Shown piece after piece: positions 53,231 to 61,703 of a DNA stretch of 64,000 bases. The position numbers were made by a program, and so were the translations under genes. The notes below the pieces were generated by a model, which worked only from the letters and a program-made list of their open reading frames with translations, was not told where the DNA came from and did no database searches. Location: positions 4,389 through 68,388 of the forward strand of contig JBKCOM010000062.1 of assembly GCA_046309775.1 (NCBI GenBank), written 5' to 3'. How positions within the stretch are numbered: position 1 is the stretch's first letter; each line of letters starts with the position of its first letter. Source of the stretch: JAIXWP01 sp046309775 (GTDB lineage Bacteria; Bacteroidota; Bacteroidia; Flavobacteriales_D; Sanyastnellaceae).

Positions 53231-54688
53231 ATGTCGAAATCAAACAAGTTAACCGCGTGGATTTTTGTTGCTCTTGTTCTGGGGGTTCTTGCGGGCGCAT
53301 TACTCAATGCTAATTATCCGGCCTTACCGGCTAAGTCTTATGAAACGGCAATTGCAGATGTGGCTGATGCTCTTCAAAAAGAGGAGGCTCAAGGCTCGCT
53401 AAAGCAGCAACTTCAACGCATTTCAGAAGATAGCACGCTCGCGGTAAAAGAGCGCTGGGAGCAAATTGCGGCAACGATTACTTCGGAAAAGAAAAAGACC
53501 GCCTTTGCTGAAAGAGCAGCTAAAGCAGCCTCTCGAGAAGAGGTTATGAATCCTACATTGAAGAGCATTTTGGAGATTATCAGCATCTTCACAGATATCT
53601 TTTTAAGACTGATAAAAATGATAATCGCCCCGTTGGTATTTTCGACACTTGTGGTCGGAGTGGCCAAATTAGGCGATTTGAAGGCCGTAGGACGAATCGG
53701 AGGCAAAACGATGCTGTGGTTTATATCCGCATCATTTGTGTCGCTTTTATTGGGCTGTTTGCTAGTCAATATTTTCGAACCCGGTCGTATGATGAATTTG
53801 GAGCCACCTAGCGCATTGTTAGATTCTGGAGTAGACAAAGGCTCAATGACGCTGAAGGGCTTTATTACTCACATAATTCCAAGTAGCGTGGTGGAGTCAA
53901 TGGCCACGAATGAGATTCTTCAGATTGTAGTCTTTTCTCTTTTGTTTGGTGTTGCCACGGCAGCTATTGGGGTAAAGGGCGAGCCAATAATAAAGGCATT
54001 GGACTCCGTAGGTCACGTAATGCTCAAGGTGACGAGTATGGTGATGTATGTGGCGCCATTTGCGGTTTTTGCCGCGATGGCTTCGGTTGTTGCCAAAAAG
54101 GGACTTGGAGTTTTAGGAACTTATGCAATATTCATCGGTGAGTTTTACGCAGGTCTGCTAGTTCTTTGGTTGATTCTTATTGGAGTGGGTTATTTATTAA
54201 TCAAAAAGCGCATTGTGACGCTTTTTGGAAGACTCAAGGAGGCTTTGTTGTTGGCGTTTTCTACGGCCTCTAGCGAAGCCGCATATCCAAAAATGATGGA
54301 AGAGTTGGAGCGATTTGGATGCAACAATCGAATCGTAAGCTTTACACTGCCGCTTGGATATAGCTTCAACCTGGATGGAAGCATGATGTATATGACTTTT
54401 GCGAGCTTGTTCATAGCGCAGAGCTACGGGATTGAGATGTCGATCGGTGACCAAATGCTGATGCTATTGACCTTGATGGTAACGAGCAAAGGAATAGCGG
54501 GAGTACCTAGAGCCTCTTTGGTGGTGATAGCTGGAACTTTAGCAACATTTGGTATTCCAGAAGCTGGTTTGCTTTTGTTGCTCGGCGTAGATCACGTGCT
54601 CGACATGGGACGCAGTGCCACCAATGTTGTCGGTAATGCTGTTGCTACCGTTGCAGTAAGCAAGTGGGAGAAGTCCTTGAAGGATTGA
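53231..54688 (+). CDS. Dicarboxylate/amino acid:cation symporter (DAACS/SDF family)
   Basis: An inner-membrane symporter for acidic amino acids or C4 dicarboxylates, 485 residues. Signatures: LIKMIIAPLVFSTLVVGVAKLG, the serine-rich FSTASSEAAYPKMM hairpin, SFNLDGSMMYMTFA (about 375-390) and the substrate/cation site DMGRSATNVVGNAVA (about 457-471). Unusually, about 80 polar residues, largely helical (KSYETAIADVADALQKEE ... ASREEVMNPTLK), sit between TM1 and TM2, in the periplasm by the family topology. The short gap to the terminator of the previous gene leaves little room for a promoter. Confidence 0.93.
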   Translation: MSKSNKLTAWIFVALVLGVLAGALLNANYPALPAKSYETAIADVADALQKEEAQGSLKQQLQRISEDSTLAVKERWEQIAATITSEKKKTAFAERAAKAASREEVMNPTLKSILEIISIFTDIFLRLIKMIIAPLVFSTLVVGVAKLGDLKAVGRIGGKTMLWFISASFVSLLLGCLLVNIFEPGRMMNLEPPSALLDSGVDKGSMTLKGFITHIIPSSVVESMATNEILQIVVFSLLFGVATAAIGVKGEPIIKALDSVGHVMLKVTSMVMYVAPFAVFAAMASVVAKKGLGVLGTYAIFIGEFYAGLLVLWLILIGVGYLLIKKRIVTLFGRLKEALLLAFSTASSEAAYPKMMEELERFGCNNRIVSFTLPLGYSFNLDGSMMYMTFASLFIAQSYGIEMSIGDQMLMLLTLMVTSKGIAGVPRASLVVIAGTLATFGIPEAGLLLLLGVDHVLDMGRSATNVVGNAVATVAVSKWEKSLKD

Positions 54689-54944
54689 TGTTGAGAGACC
54701 TTCTAAAATACCCAACACACTGAGTAAATTCGGAAAGAAGTCGAAAATATAAAAAACTGGACTGTCGATTTTGACACAAGAGTGGGTGGTTTTTCTGTAA
54801 TAAAAATCTTTCGAATTGATAAACAAGTGAATAAAGGTTTTCAACTGTTGGAAATAGGCCACGAATTTGTGATTCAGTGTATTAAAGTTCATTTTGTTGT
54901 TCCTTAAAACAATATCGAACATAAAGAAATCTCATTTTTGTAGT

Positions 54945-55247
54945 ATGCAAAATGAGGTAGCGCCAGAAAAAGCTTTTTTAAAAGCCGTTGGGGAAAATAT
55001 TCGCAAGTATCGAAAGGCGAAGGGATATACACTTGAAGCCTTGGGAATGGACATTGGCCTTGACAAGTCCAATACGTATCGCATTGAACAAGGCAAGAAT
55101 ATTACACTACTTACATTACTAAAAATTTCTCTTTTCTTGGATGTGCCGGCATGTGAGCTTTTGAAAACCGATGTTCAAATTAATATCGAGGACGCGGAGA
55201 AGTACATTGCAAATAAGAAGCTTCGCCGCAAGAAGGTTGTAGCTTAG
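54945..55247 (+). CDS. XRE-family helix-turn-helix regulator
   Basis: A 100-residue DNA-binding protein. HTH domain at about residues 13-66 (GENIRKYRKAKGYTLEALGMDIGLDKSNTYRIEQGKNIT ... LLKISLFLDVPACELL), then a basic tail (NKKLRRKKVVA). Start at ATG 54945 (MQNEVAPEKAF); a TTG at 54894 in the same frame gives 17 extra residues and is unlikely. The upstream 256 bp hold no gene and no clear operator. Convergent with the lipoprotein triplet, so a regulatory link is possible but not shown. Confidence 0.9.
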   Translation: MQNEVAPEKAFLKAVGENIRKYRKAKGYTLEALGMDIGLDKSNTYRIEQGKNITLLTLLKISLFLDVPACELLKTDVQINIEDAEKYIANKKLRRKKVVA

Positions 55248-55273
55248 AATAATATCGTTTTATAGTTCTGGAG

Positions 55274-55300
55274 AAGCGAATGATATATCATTCGCTTTTT
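55274..55300 (+). terminator. Terminator of the XRE gene
   Basis: AAGCGAATGATATATCATTCGCTT is a 24-bp perfect palindrome followed by TTT, 26 bp after the XRE stop. It overlaps the stop of the convergent gene. Confidence 0.78.
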
Positions 55301-56087
55301 AATTTTCCGTAGATTTTTTAGTATCAAATTTTAGAGCAAACCCAAAATTTAAATAATACAAATCCAAAGTTTGGGACTCAAGCGGGTTTTTGGATGGGGA
55401 AGTTATGTGGATGAGACTTCTCATCCCAATATTTGTGGTGACGAAAAAATTTTTAACTACCGCGTATCTGAGTCCAACATCGAATGTATGGTGCATCTCG
55501 GAAAAGTCAAATCGCTCTTGCATGCCGTAGGATTTGAATTCACTGAATATCCGCAGGTAAGAATAGTTTAACCACATTAACGACGAACACATGTAGAGCT
55601 GAACGTTACTGATGTCCAAGGTAATATCTCCCTGTATTGAAGCGGAATTGTACTGATAATAGCAAAAGTTAGTTATTCTATTATTACCGTTCAAGGGCGC
55701 AGTCGAATATGGAAGATCATGCAATCCTGTTTCTAAATTTTGATAAAAGAATTTATGGTACCCGACAAAACTCCGGAAGCCGATAACACATTCTTTTTTT
55801 ACTTGTCTGACAACACCCAACCCAACAGTTTGATTAAATTTGGAAGCGTTGTGTTGCATAGAGCCAAAATTAGTTGTTGCATGTATCACAACGTTATTGA
55901 AGGGAGCATATGCGGCAGTTATTTCACAAAATGAAATGGGTATATTGACGGAGGTATAAACTTCTCCTTTTTGTGAAATATTAGGAGAGCTCAAGCTAAG
56001 CTGCTCAAAGCTATTATACTGTGATAAGCCACTTAAAGTAGCAAATAAAAATGTGGTGAAAACCCCGATTGGACCAAGCTTTTTCAT
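55299..56087 (-). CDS. Outer-membrane barrel-like protein, third of three tandem paralogues
   Basis: A 262-residue exported protein with signal peptide MKKLGPIGVFTTFLFATLSGLSQ and no lipobox. It shares the block SPNISQKGEVYTSVNIPISFCEITAAYAPFNNVVIHATTNF with the two genes upstream (KGEV... AAYAP... V.). The rest has amphipathic beta strands (VGLGVVRQVKKECVIGFRSF, IGMRSLIHI, LYYLNFGFALKF), pointing to an outer-membrane barrel. It is the last gene of the run and starts 2 bp after the preceding stop. Function unknown. Confidence 0.75.
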   Translation of the reverse strand: MKKLGPIGVFTTFLFATLSGLSQYNSFEQLSLSSPNISQKGEVYTSVNIPISFCEITAAYAPFNNVVIHATTNFGSMQHNASKFNQTVGLGVVRQVKKECVIGFRSFVGYHKFFYQNLETGLHDLPYSTAPLNGNNRITNFCYYQYNSASIQGDITLDISNVQLYMCSSLMWLNYSYLRIFSEFKSYGMQERFDFSEMHHTFDVGLRYAVVKNFFVTTNIGMRSLIHITSPSKNPLESQTLDLYYLNFGFALKFDTKKSTEN

Positions 56088-56089
56088 GG

Positions 56090-56857
56090 TTATTTTCTCA
56101 ATGTAAATATTAGTGAGTTACTAATAAAAAACCGGTCAAAAGAGTGACGAAAACCTTCTGTTGGATTAATCGCAGGGTTTGCTATTGAAGTGGTAGTGTA
56201 GCAAGTGTAGAATGATACAAAATTTGATAGCTTGAGTTGGATACCGGCGCTGGTTTGAATGAAGTTAGTACTAAAGTTTTCCCTTTCATGATTATACAAA
56301 AACGGGCCATTAGGATAAAGATATAACTCAGAGCTTTCTCTCATAAAAGCTCTGATATAGTTTGCCCTCGAAAACTGAGAACCAAAGCAGAAATTGAAGT
56401 TTTTGAACTTTAGAGTATAATCTAACTGAAAACCAAAAGTTCTATATCGATAGTCGTTAAAGTAGGAGATAAAACGGTTGTTACTTTTATCTGTATATAT
56501 CTTATCGTCAAAGAAACCTTCATTACCACTATAAATAGCTCTAAAGCCCAATTGTTGGTTGGCCCCAAGTGGCATTACATATCCTAAGCCGAGGGATCTT
56601 GAAACTCTATTTCCTGTTGAGCCCCGAGTCCAGGTGAAGAATGAGCCTTGTAAAACCAACCTATCGACAGGAGCAAAAGCAGCTTGCACTTCTAAATGCC
56701 TTAGTCCCATTGTACCCAAAAACGAAACCTCACCTTTTTTTGCTGGCTCAGGAATTTGCATGGTGGTGGGCTGATAACTGATAGGTTTGTAGGAGCACGA
56801 GTGCATGAGAAATCCCAAGCAAATGATAAAGGGTAGTTGTTTCAGTGATTTTGTCAT
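56090..56857 (-). CDS. Barrel-like lipoprotein, second of three tandem paralogues
   Basis: A 255-residue predicted lipoprotein: signal MTKSLKQLPFIICLGFLMHSC with lipobox MHSC. The shared module IPEPAKKGEVSFLGTMGLRHLEVQAAFAPVDRLVLQGSFF follows, then alternating strands (SLGLGYVMPLG, TFGFQLDYTLKFKNFNFCFGSQF, ISNSLIFTLRK). The strand pattern and terminal aromatic residue resemble small outer-membrane barrels, unusual for a lipoprotein. Its start overlaps the preceding stop by 4 bp. Function unknown. Confidence 0.75.
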   Translation of the reverse strand: MTKSLKQLPFIICLGFLMHSCSYKPISYQPTTMQIPEPAKKGEVSFLGTMGLRHLEVQAAFAPVDRLVLQGSFFTWTRGSTGNRVSRSLGLGYVMPLGANQQLGFRAIYSGNEGFFDDKIYTDKSNNRFISYFNDYRYRTFGFQLDYTLKFKNFNFCFGSQFSRANYIRAFMRESSELYLYPNGPFLYNHERENFSTNFIQTSAGIQLKLSNFVSFYTCYTTTSIANPAINPTEGFRHSFDRFFISNSLIFTLRK

Positions 56858-57666
56858 TTAGCTTTTTTTCGTGTTTGAATAGTAAATGCAATTCCGTTGC
56901 TCCACAGCTCATTTCGATAATTATGCGTAAAGGCACCTGACGGATGAGAAATTCCACCTTTGGACCCAGGGAGCAGCTGAATAAATGAATAGCTTGAAAA
57001 GAAGGAGATTTCCTTGGTGATTTGAATATTAACTCCAAAAGCGGTGGAAAGAAACCTGTCCGAGAAATTTTCTCGCACCTCATTCAACGAATAATCTGAC
57101 CCAACAACAGAAATCATTCTAGCATGGCGATAGTCTGCTTGTGCTAGTTTGACACCGACAAAAAACCAGGCTCTATTTAGCTTAAAAGCATAGTCGCCTT
57201 GGAGCGACCAGCTATTGAAAACATAATTGAATTCATCGAGTGCACCAGGGAAATCATTGCCACAGCGCTCGGCCGGTGGATCATAAAAGCGATGATTGCT
57301 GTGGTGATAGCCCCACAATCCGCGTATGCCTATAGAGTGCCTGTGATGAGGAACCAAAAGATACCCGATACCAAACTCTTGAGAAATTTTTTGTCCTAGC
57401 CTTTGTGTATATTTCTCACTACGAGTGGAAATTCCACCAATGAAGGTAGCGCTTTGTATTACCAGTTTTGGAAGCGGAGCGTATGCTACCTGTCCTTCAA
57501 CATGGCTAAATCCCATGGTACCGAAAGCGGAAACCTCTCCTTTTTCCTTAGCCTCAGGAATAAACATGGTTGTGGGATGATAACTAAATTTTTCCGGTAG
57601 GGTACAAGATGAGATAATGAGTGCTAGAAAGGCAAAGAGCCCGTAGCGAAGTCGGCAATAAGTCAT
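56854..57666 (-). CDS. Barrel-like lipoprotein, first of three tandem paralogues
   Basis: A 270-residue predicted lipoprotein, signal MTYCRLRYGLFAFLALIISSC with lipobox ISSC. Then IPEAKEKGEVSAFGTMGFSHVEGQVAYAPLPKLVIQSATF, the module common to the triplet, and a beta-strand-rich body (QEFGIGYLLVPHHRHSIGIRGLWG, SWSLQGDYAFKL, FSDRFLSTAFGVNIQITK, WSNGIAFTIQTRKKAK). Probably outer-membrane located. It is the first gene of the operon and has a good promoter at 57688-57717. Function unknown. Confidence 0.77.
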   Translation of the reverse strand: MTYCRLRYGLFAFLALIISSCTLPEKFSYHPTTMFIPEAKEKGEVSAFGTMGFSHVEGQVAYAPLPKLVIQSATFIGGISTRSEKYTQRLGQKISQEFGIGYLLVPHHRHSIGIRGLWGYHHSNHRFYDPPAERCGNDFPGALDEFNYVFNSWSLQGDYAFKLNRAWFFVGVKLAQADYRHARMISVVGSDYSLNEVRENFSDRFLSTAFGVNIQITKEISFFSSYSFIQLLPGSKGGISHPSGAFTHNYRNELWSNGIAFTIQTRKKAK

Positions 57667-57687
57667 TTGGTTTTGGTTTTAGTATTT

Positions 57688-57717
57688 CAAATATAGCAGT
57701 TTAAACGAAATTCACAA
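57688..57717 (-). promoter_or_regulatory. Promoter (TTG-N19-TATATTTG) of the lipoprotein triplet
   Basis: Minus strand: TTG (57715-57717), 19-bp spacer, TATATTTG (57688-57695), 21 bp before ATG 57666. Confidence 0.75.
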
Positions 57718-57734
57718 GTTTTGCGCAAAAAAAA

Positions 57735-57756
57735 AGCGCACCCAACTGGGTGCGCT
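57735..57756 (-). terminator. Terminator after the TPR gene
   Basis: AGCGCACCCA-GT-TGGGTGCGCT (minus strand), a 10-bp perfect stem followed by nine T. It ends the TonB-cluster run of genes. Confidence 0.88.
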
Positions 57757-57777
57757 ATAAGTATTTTGATAATTGGA

Positions 57778-59466
57778 TTACTGGGCAGTTTGAGTCTTAA
57801 ACTCGGCACATCCAGTTTCAACAGCCGCTGCAATATCTTTATCAGTCAAGGCAATCGCAGCTTTTTCATTAGCAGCATCGAGCACTTGAACTGACAACCA
57901 AGCTGCCTTGGAACAAGCAAAGTTTTGCTTGGTGTAATAGAAGAATCCGAGATATGAATAGGATTCAATCAAGTTCTTTTTATTTGCTTGCACCGCAGCC
58001 GCGTCACCGCCAACAAGTTCGATAAACTTAGTGAAGTGAGGAGTAGCAAGTCCTTCAGGAGTTTCCTGATTGTCAAGTTTGAAATTGCAGCGACCTCTCC
58101 AGAAGTTGGCATCAGGATATTTGGAAGATGCCTTTTCGAATGCAGCGTCTGCTTTTGCATATTCCTTTGCGAAATATTGAGCTTGACCTAGGTAGTAGAA
58201 ATCAAGTGCTGTGGCTTTGTCTCCAGCAGCATTGATTTTTTTCTCATAGTAGATAGCCGCGTCAGCGTATCTCTTCGCTTTGCTGTATATACCTGCGATA
58301 TCAGAGTAACCATCGATATATTCTGGATCCAACTCAATAGCGCGCAGTATAGTGGCGATACCAAGAGAATCCTGTCCAGACTTTGCCAACAACTTTCCCT
58401 TGTAGGCGTAATCACTGCCTAGGATTTTTGGGCTGCCTTTGGCGGTAGCCATGTCCATGAATTTATTGATGTTTTCTAACCCTTTGGCAAAGTCACCTGT
58501 TTCAAAGTCACTGTAACCAAGCAGGCGATACATAAAAGGATTTTGGTTGTTGCAAGGAAGAGCTTTTTCCAACTCAGTAACCGCTTTCTTGTAATCCTTT
58601 GTTTCGAAAACGAAGCTCGCATAACGTTGTTGGACGCGACAAGAATTGTTTAACTCCAGATACTTCCCGTAGTTTTCAACTGCTTGAGGGAATCGACCCG
58701 CTTTGTATAGTAGCTCGGCTTTTTCGCGGTAAGCGGGGGCGTAGTTGGGGTCAATTGCAATAGCATCGTTGAAGAATTTGAGTGCATCTTCCCAGTTGCG
58801 AGCGGGAACAAGGAGTTTTCCTTGTGCCAATAAAGCGCGGGTGTACTTAGGATTAAGTTGAGCGGCCTTAGAATACTGAGACTGCGCAAGGCTTAGATTG
58901 AGCATACCTGTTTTACCATTTTTCTCAAGTTCTGATTGGAAGTAGTAGTCACCGAGCTGCACGTACATCTCTGGGTCCTGATCGTTGAATTTGAGAGCTG
59001 TATTGAGGTATTCAATAGCTTTGTCAAATTTCTTTCTTTCGGCTTGCACGTATGTTTCAGCCATTTTCATGTAGGTAATAAGCTGAACATTTTTATCAAT
59101 CTTGTTGCTTTTAGCAGACATGATTTCGATGGCCTTTTGATACTGAGCACTGTTGAGTGCGTCATTATTGTTCACCCAACCCACACGGCCAAGACCTGCA
59201 TAGTTCATTGGATTTAAAGGAGCCACTTCGATTCCTTTTCTGAACATGATTTCTGCAGAGTCCAACACTCCCCAATAGAAGTAGTTATCACCAGCGTAGA
59301 AGTACATTTCGCCGTTGGCAGGATTTTGAGCGATAAGTTTTCGGAAGTCAGCCGCTGCTGATTCATAACGCTCATTAAGGGTTTTAATGACTGCTTCTTC
59401 GCGGGTTTGAGCAAATGCTATTGCTGAAACGAGAGCAAAAGAAGCGAGGGCAATTAACTTTTTCAT
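57778..59466 (-). CDS. Exported TPR-repeat protein
   Basis: A 562-residue protein with signal peptide MKKLIALASFALVSAIAFAQ and about ten tetratricopeptide repeats through its length (e.g. GEMYFYAGDNYFYWGVLDSAEIMFRKGIEVAP; ARNWEDALKFFNDAIAIDPNYAPAYREKAELLYKAGRFPQAVENYGKYLELN). TPR superhelices mediate protein-protein contact, here in the periplasm. It follows the PstS-like gene after 18 bp in the TonB/ExbD cluster, a gene order common in Bacteroidota, so a role in TonB-dependent transport or its assembly is inferred. Cysteines (CRVQQRY, FACSKA) may form disulfides. Confidence 0.9.
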   Translation of the reverse strand: MKKLIALASFALVSAIAFAQTREEAVIKTLNERYESAAADFRKLIAQNPANGEMYFYAGDNYFYWGVLDSAEIMFRKGIEVAPLNPMNYAGLGRVGWVNNNDALNSAQYQKAIEIMSAKSNKIDKNVQLITYMKMAETYVQAERKKFDKAIEYLNTALKFNDQDPEMYVQLGDYYFQSELEKNGKTGMLNLSLAQSQYSKAAQLNPKYTRALLAQGKLLVPARNWEDALKFFNDAIAIDPNYAPAYREKAELLYKAGRFPQAVENYGKYLELNNSCRVQQRYASFVFETKDYKKAVTELEKALPCNNQNPFMYRLLGYSDFETGDFAKGLENINKFMDMATAKGSPKILGSDYAYKGKLLAKSGQDSLGIATILRAIELDPEYIDGYSDIAGIYSKAKRYADAAIYYEKKINAAGDKATALDFYYLGQAQYFAKEYAKADAAFEKASSKYPDANFWRGRCNFKLDNQETPEGLATPHFTKFIELVGGDAAAVQANKKNLIESYSYLGFFYYTKQNFACSKAAWLSVQVLDAANEKAAIALTDKDIAAAVETGCAEFKTQTAQ

Positions 59467-59484
59467 ATTTGGTTTAAAAAACTA

Positions 59485-60417
59485 TTAATCTACTATTTTG
59501 ACTTGTCTAACTGGTGATGTGGCTGCGACCATTCCCATTTTGTGAATGATAAGCTGTCCTTTTTCTCCGGCGAGGTGCGAGGCAAAGCCTGTGCCAAGAG
59601 AGCCTTTGAGCCCTGTGCGGATGTAATAAACATCACGACGCAAAGGATAACTTTGATCGAAAACATATGCCTGATAAGGTCTGCGAGCCAATGTTGGTCT
59701 ATCCACATTTGTTGGATCCACGATACCAATGGGTCTAACTTTCGCAAGAATCTCTTGGCTTTTTGGATCATCGCGATCGCTGAACCAGCTTAAACTAATC
59801 ACACCAATTGCCCCTGGATTTTCACTGACATATTTGATGACTTCGTCATTGCTATTTACAGCGAAACAATTAGGGGCAAAGGACTTGTCTTTTAGAAAGA
59901 ACTCTTTGATAGTTCTGCCATTACAGCTCTTATTGTTATCAAAAACGATGTTGATTTTTCCGAGAGTCGAGGCGGGATTAACTTGCTTCCATGTAGTATC
60001 CATTCCATTGAAGATTCGCTGTAATTGTTCCATGGTCACAACAGAATCTTTGTTGTTGAGGTTGGTGACAAGAGCAACGCCATCAGTAGCGATTTTTAAT
60101 GATTCAGGGAAACGTTGTTTTGACTTAAAAAAATTGAGCTCTTCCTCTGTGAGAGGACGGCTGATTACCGCGGCTTGAATAGAATCTTTTAGCAAAGCAT
60201 CAATTACATCTCCCTCTGGCATATAGGTCGGCTGGATGTCTGCATATTTATAGTTTTGCTCGTAAACAAAGACCTGCGAGTCCATCATTAACGAGTAAGA
60301 ATCATCAACACCAATTTTCAAGGTGCCCGACGAGATACCCTCGGTTCTTGGGTCATAGTTGCCACATGAAGCGAAAAGGAGGGATGAGCACAGAATGGCA
60401 AGGGTTATATTTTTCAT
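59485..60417 (-). CDS. PstS-like substrate-binding lipoprotein
   Basis: A 310-residue predicted lipoprotein (MKNITLAILCSSLLFASCG; lipobox FASC) with a PBP-like fold: TLKIGVDDSYSLMMDSQVFVYEQ, DALLKDSIQAAVISRPLTEEE, TMEQLQRIFNG, ENPGAIGVISLSWFSD and YYIRTGLKGSLGTGFASHLAGEKGQLIIHKMG. This pattern is that of PstS-type phosphate binding proteins, though ligand specificity is not proven. No permease or ATPase gene follows, so it is more likely a stand-alone or TonB-associated binding protein. It overlaps the small membrane protein gene by 4 bp. Confidence 0.88.
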   Translation of the reverse strand: MKNITLAILCSSLLFASCGNYDPRTEGISSGTLKIGVDDSYSLMMDSQVFVYEQNYKYADIQPTYMPEGDVIDALLKDSIQAAVISRPLTEEELNFFKSKQRFPESLKIATDGVALVTNLNNKDSVVTMEQLQRIFNGMDTTWKQVNPASTLGKINIVFDNNKSCNGRTIKEFFLKDKSFAPNCFAVNSNDEVIKYVSENPGAIGVISLSWFSDRDDPKSQEILAKVRPIGIVDPTNVDRPTLARRPYQAYVFDQSYPLRRDVYYIRTGLKGSLGTGFASHLAGEKGQLIIHKMGMVAATSPVRQVKIVD

Positions 60418-60620
60418 CTTTCTTGTCTTTTTAAATCAAGTAACTGTTTTTTGATTCTCACAGCCCGAATGATTGCATACAGAATGAGGACGGTACCAAG
60501 GAGATATTTTTTTTGACCTTCGGCATACTGTGCAAATACCTCTGTGAAAAAGCTTAGGGCGGCCAAGAGCAGCAGCACCGCCACCATCACAAAACTGAGG
60601 TATAAAGACAAACGATTCAT
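60414..60620 (-). CDS. Small two-helix membrane protein
   Basis: A 68-residue protein with two hydrophobic helices (LYLSFVMVAVLLLLAALSFFTEVF and KYLLGTVLILYAIIRAVRI) and a basic tail (KKQLLDLKRQER). The start overlaps no upstream gene; its stop overlaps the PstS-like start (60414-60417), indicating coupling. Commonly found in this Bacteroidota cluster; function unknown. Confidence 0.75.
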   Translation of the reverse strand: MNRLSLYLSFVMVAVLLLLAALSFFTEVFAQYAEGQKKYLLGTVLILYAIIRAVRIKKQLLDLKRQER

Positions 60621-60673
60621 GGGAGTGCGAAATTAAGAACTTAATGTTATAGCACTATTATTTATTCGGCGAA

Positions 60674-61537
60674 CTATCGTGTTTTAAACTTGATTGGCAC
60701 TCTCATTCGTACCGAAACGTTTTTAGTTCCGTTTCTGCCGGGCTTCCAAAGGGGCATCTTTTCGAAAGCTTTGATGATAGACTTGTCTAGTCCTGACTCA
60801 TTGGGAATGCCGCGAAGTATTTCGACCATGATAACCTTGCCTTCATGTGTAACAACGAAAGCAACGTAGACGGTGGCGTCAGCGTTAATCTCACGAAGTC
60901 TTTCAGGAAAAGGGATTTTGTCAGTGATGTATTCGTAGAGCTTTTCGTTTCCTCCGGGAAATTCGGGCATTACTTGGCTAAAATCTGGAATTTCAGGGGT
61001 CGTCTCTGTGGCAGGCTGATTACCACCTTCTCCGTTGCCAGCGGGCTCGTATGGGGCCTGAAAACCTTCGTCGGGGTCTCCATCAGGACTGCCGCCTGTG
61101 GTGAACAAGTGACCGCTGGGTTGTGGAGGGGTTTCTGTTACTACAACAGGTGTCGACAGTCCTGCGATAGGTTTACGAGTTGGGACTTTGGGCGGCGCGC
61201 CAACACATTTTTTTTCATTTACTTTTTCTTTGGGAATGGTTGGAAGGATGTCGCTTATGATGACAGGAGCACTAGGAAATTCGAATGATTTAGAAACGGG
61301 CTTCACAAAATGTAAGTACGAAAATCCAAATGTAGCGAGGAGGCCTGAGCTAAGCAAGAACGCGATAAACAGATTTCGAGGCTGTTCTTGCCGTTGCAGA
61401 TACGCTCCGTATTCTTTGTGACGCGATTCGAATACGAGGTCATTTCTTTTTTGACTCAGAACGTTGCTCCAAGAGACGTCAGCAGTGAACAATGCAATTG
61501 CGAGTGCAGCGCAAATGATAATGGTAAGTAACATCAT
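60674..61537 (-). CDS. TonB-family energy transducer (second copy)
   Basis: A 287-residue TonB-like protein. An N-terminal hydrophobic segment (MMLLTIIICAALAIALFTA) is followed by the Bacteroidota block NVLSQKRNDLVFESRHKEYGAYLQRQ, a second hydrophobic helix, a proline-rich linker, and a TonB C-terminal domain (EFPGGNEKLYEYITDKIPFPERL ... VAFVVTHEGKVIMVEILRG ... MRVPIKFKTR). It transmits proton-motive force from ExbB/ExbD to outer-membrane receptors. It lies behind the terminator at 61661 and so probably has its own promoter. Confidence 0.93.
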   Translation of the reverse strand: MMLLTIIICAALAIALFTADVSWSNVLSQKRNDLVFESRHKEYGAYLQRQEQPRNLFIAFLLSSGLLATFGFSYLHFVKPVSKSFEFPSAPVIISDILPTIPKEKVNEKKCVGAPPKVPTRKPIAGLSTPVVVTETPPQPSGHLFTTGGSPDGDPDEGFQAPYEPAGNGEGGNQPATETTPEIPDFSQVMPEFPGGNEKLYEYITDKIPFPERLREINADATVYVAFVVTHEGKVIMVEILRGIPNESGLDKSIIKAFEKMPLWKPGRNGTKNVSVRMRVPIKFKTR

Positions 61538-61660
61538 GACTTTTTTGTTTTAGTGAAAAGTCAACGCTGCGCTTCTTTCTGAGATTGCCAATTGACGGGC
61601 ATTTCGGTGACAATAGAATTTCATTTTTTTACTAGTCCAAGAAAATATGTTGCAAAAAAA

Positions 61661-61682
61661 AGACCCTCCATTTGGAGGGTCT
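61661..61682 (-). terminator. Terminator after the first tonB
   Basis: AGACCCTCCA-AA-TGGAGGGTCT (minus strand), perfect 10-bp stem followed by a T run; an A/T flank on both sides. It divides the ExbD-ExbD-TonB unit from the second TonB gene. Confidence 0.88.
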
Positions 61683-61703
61683 TTTTAAAGATATCTTCTG
61701 ATT

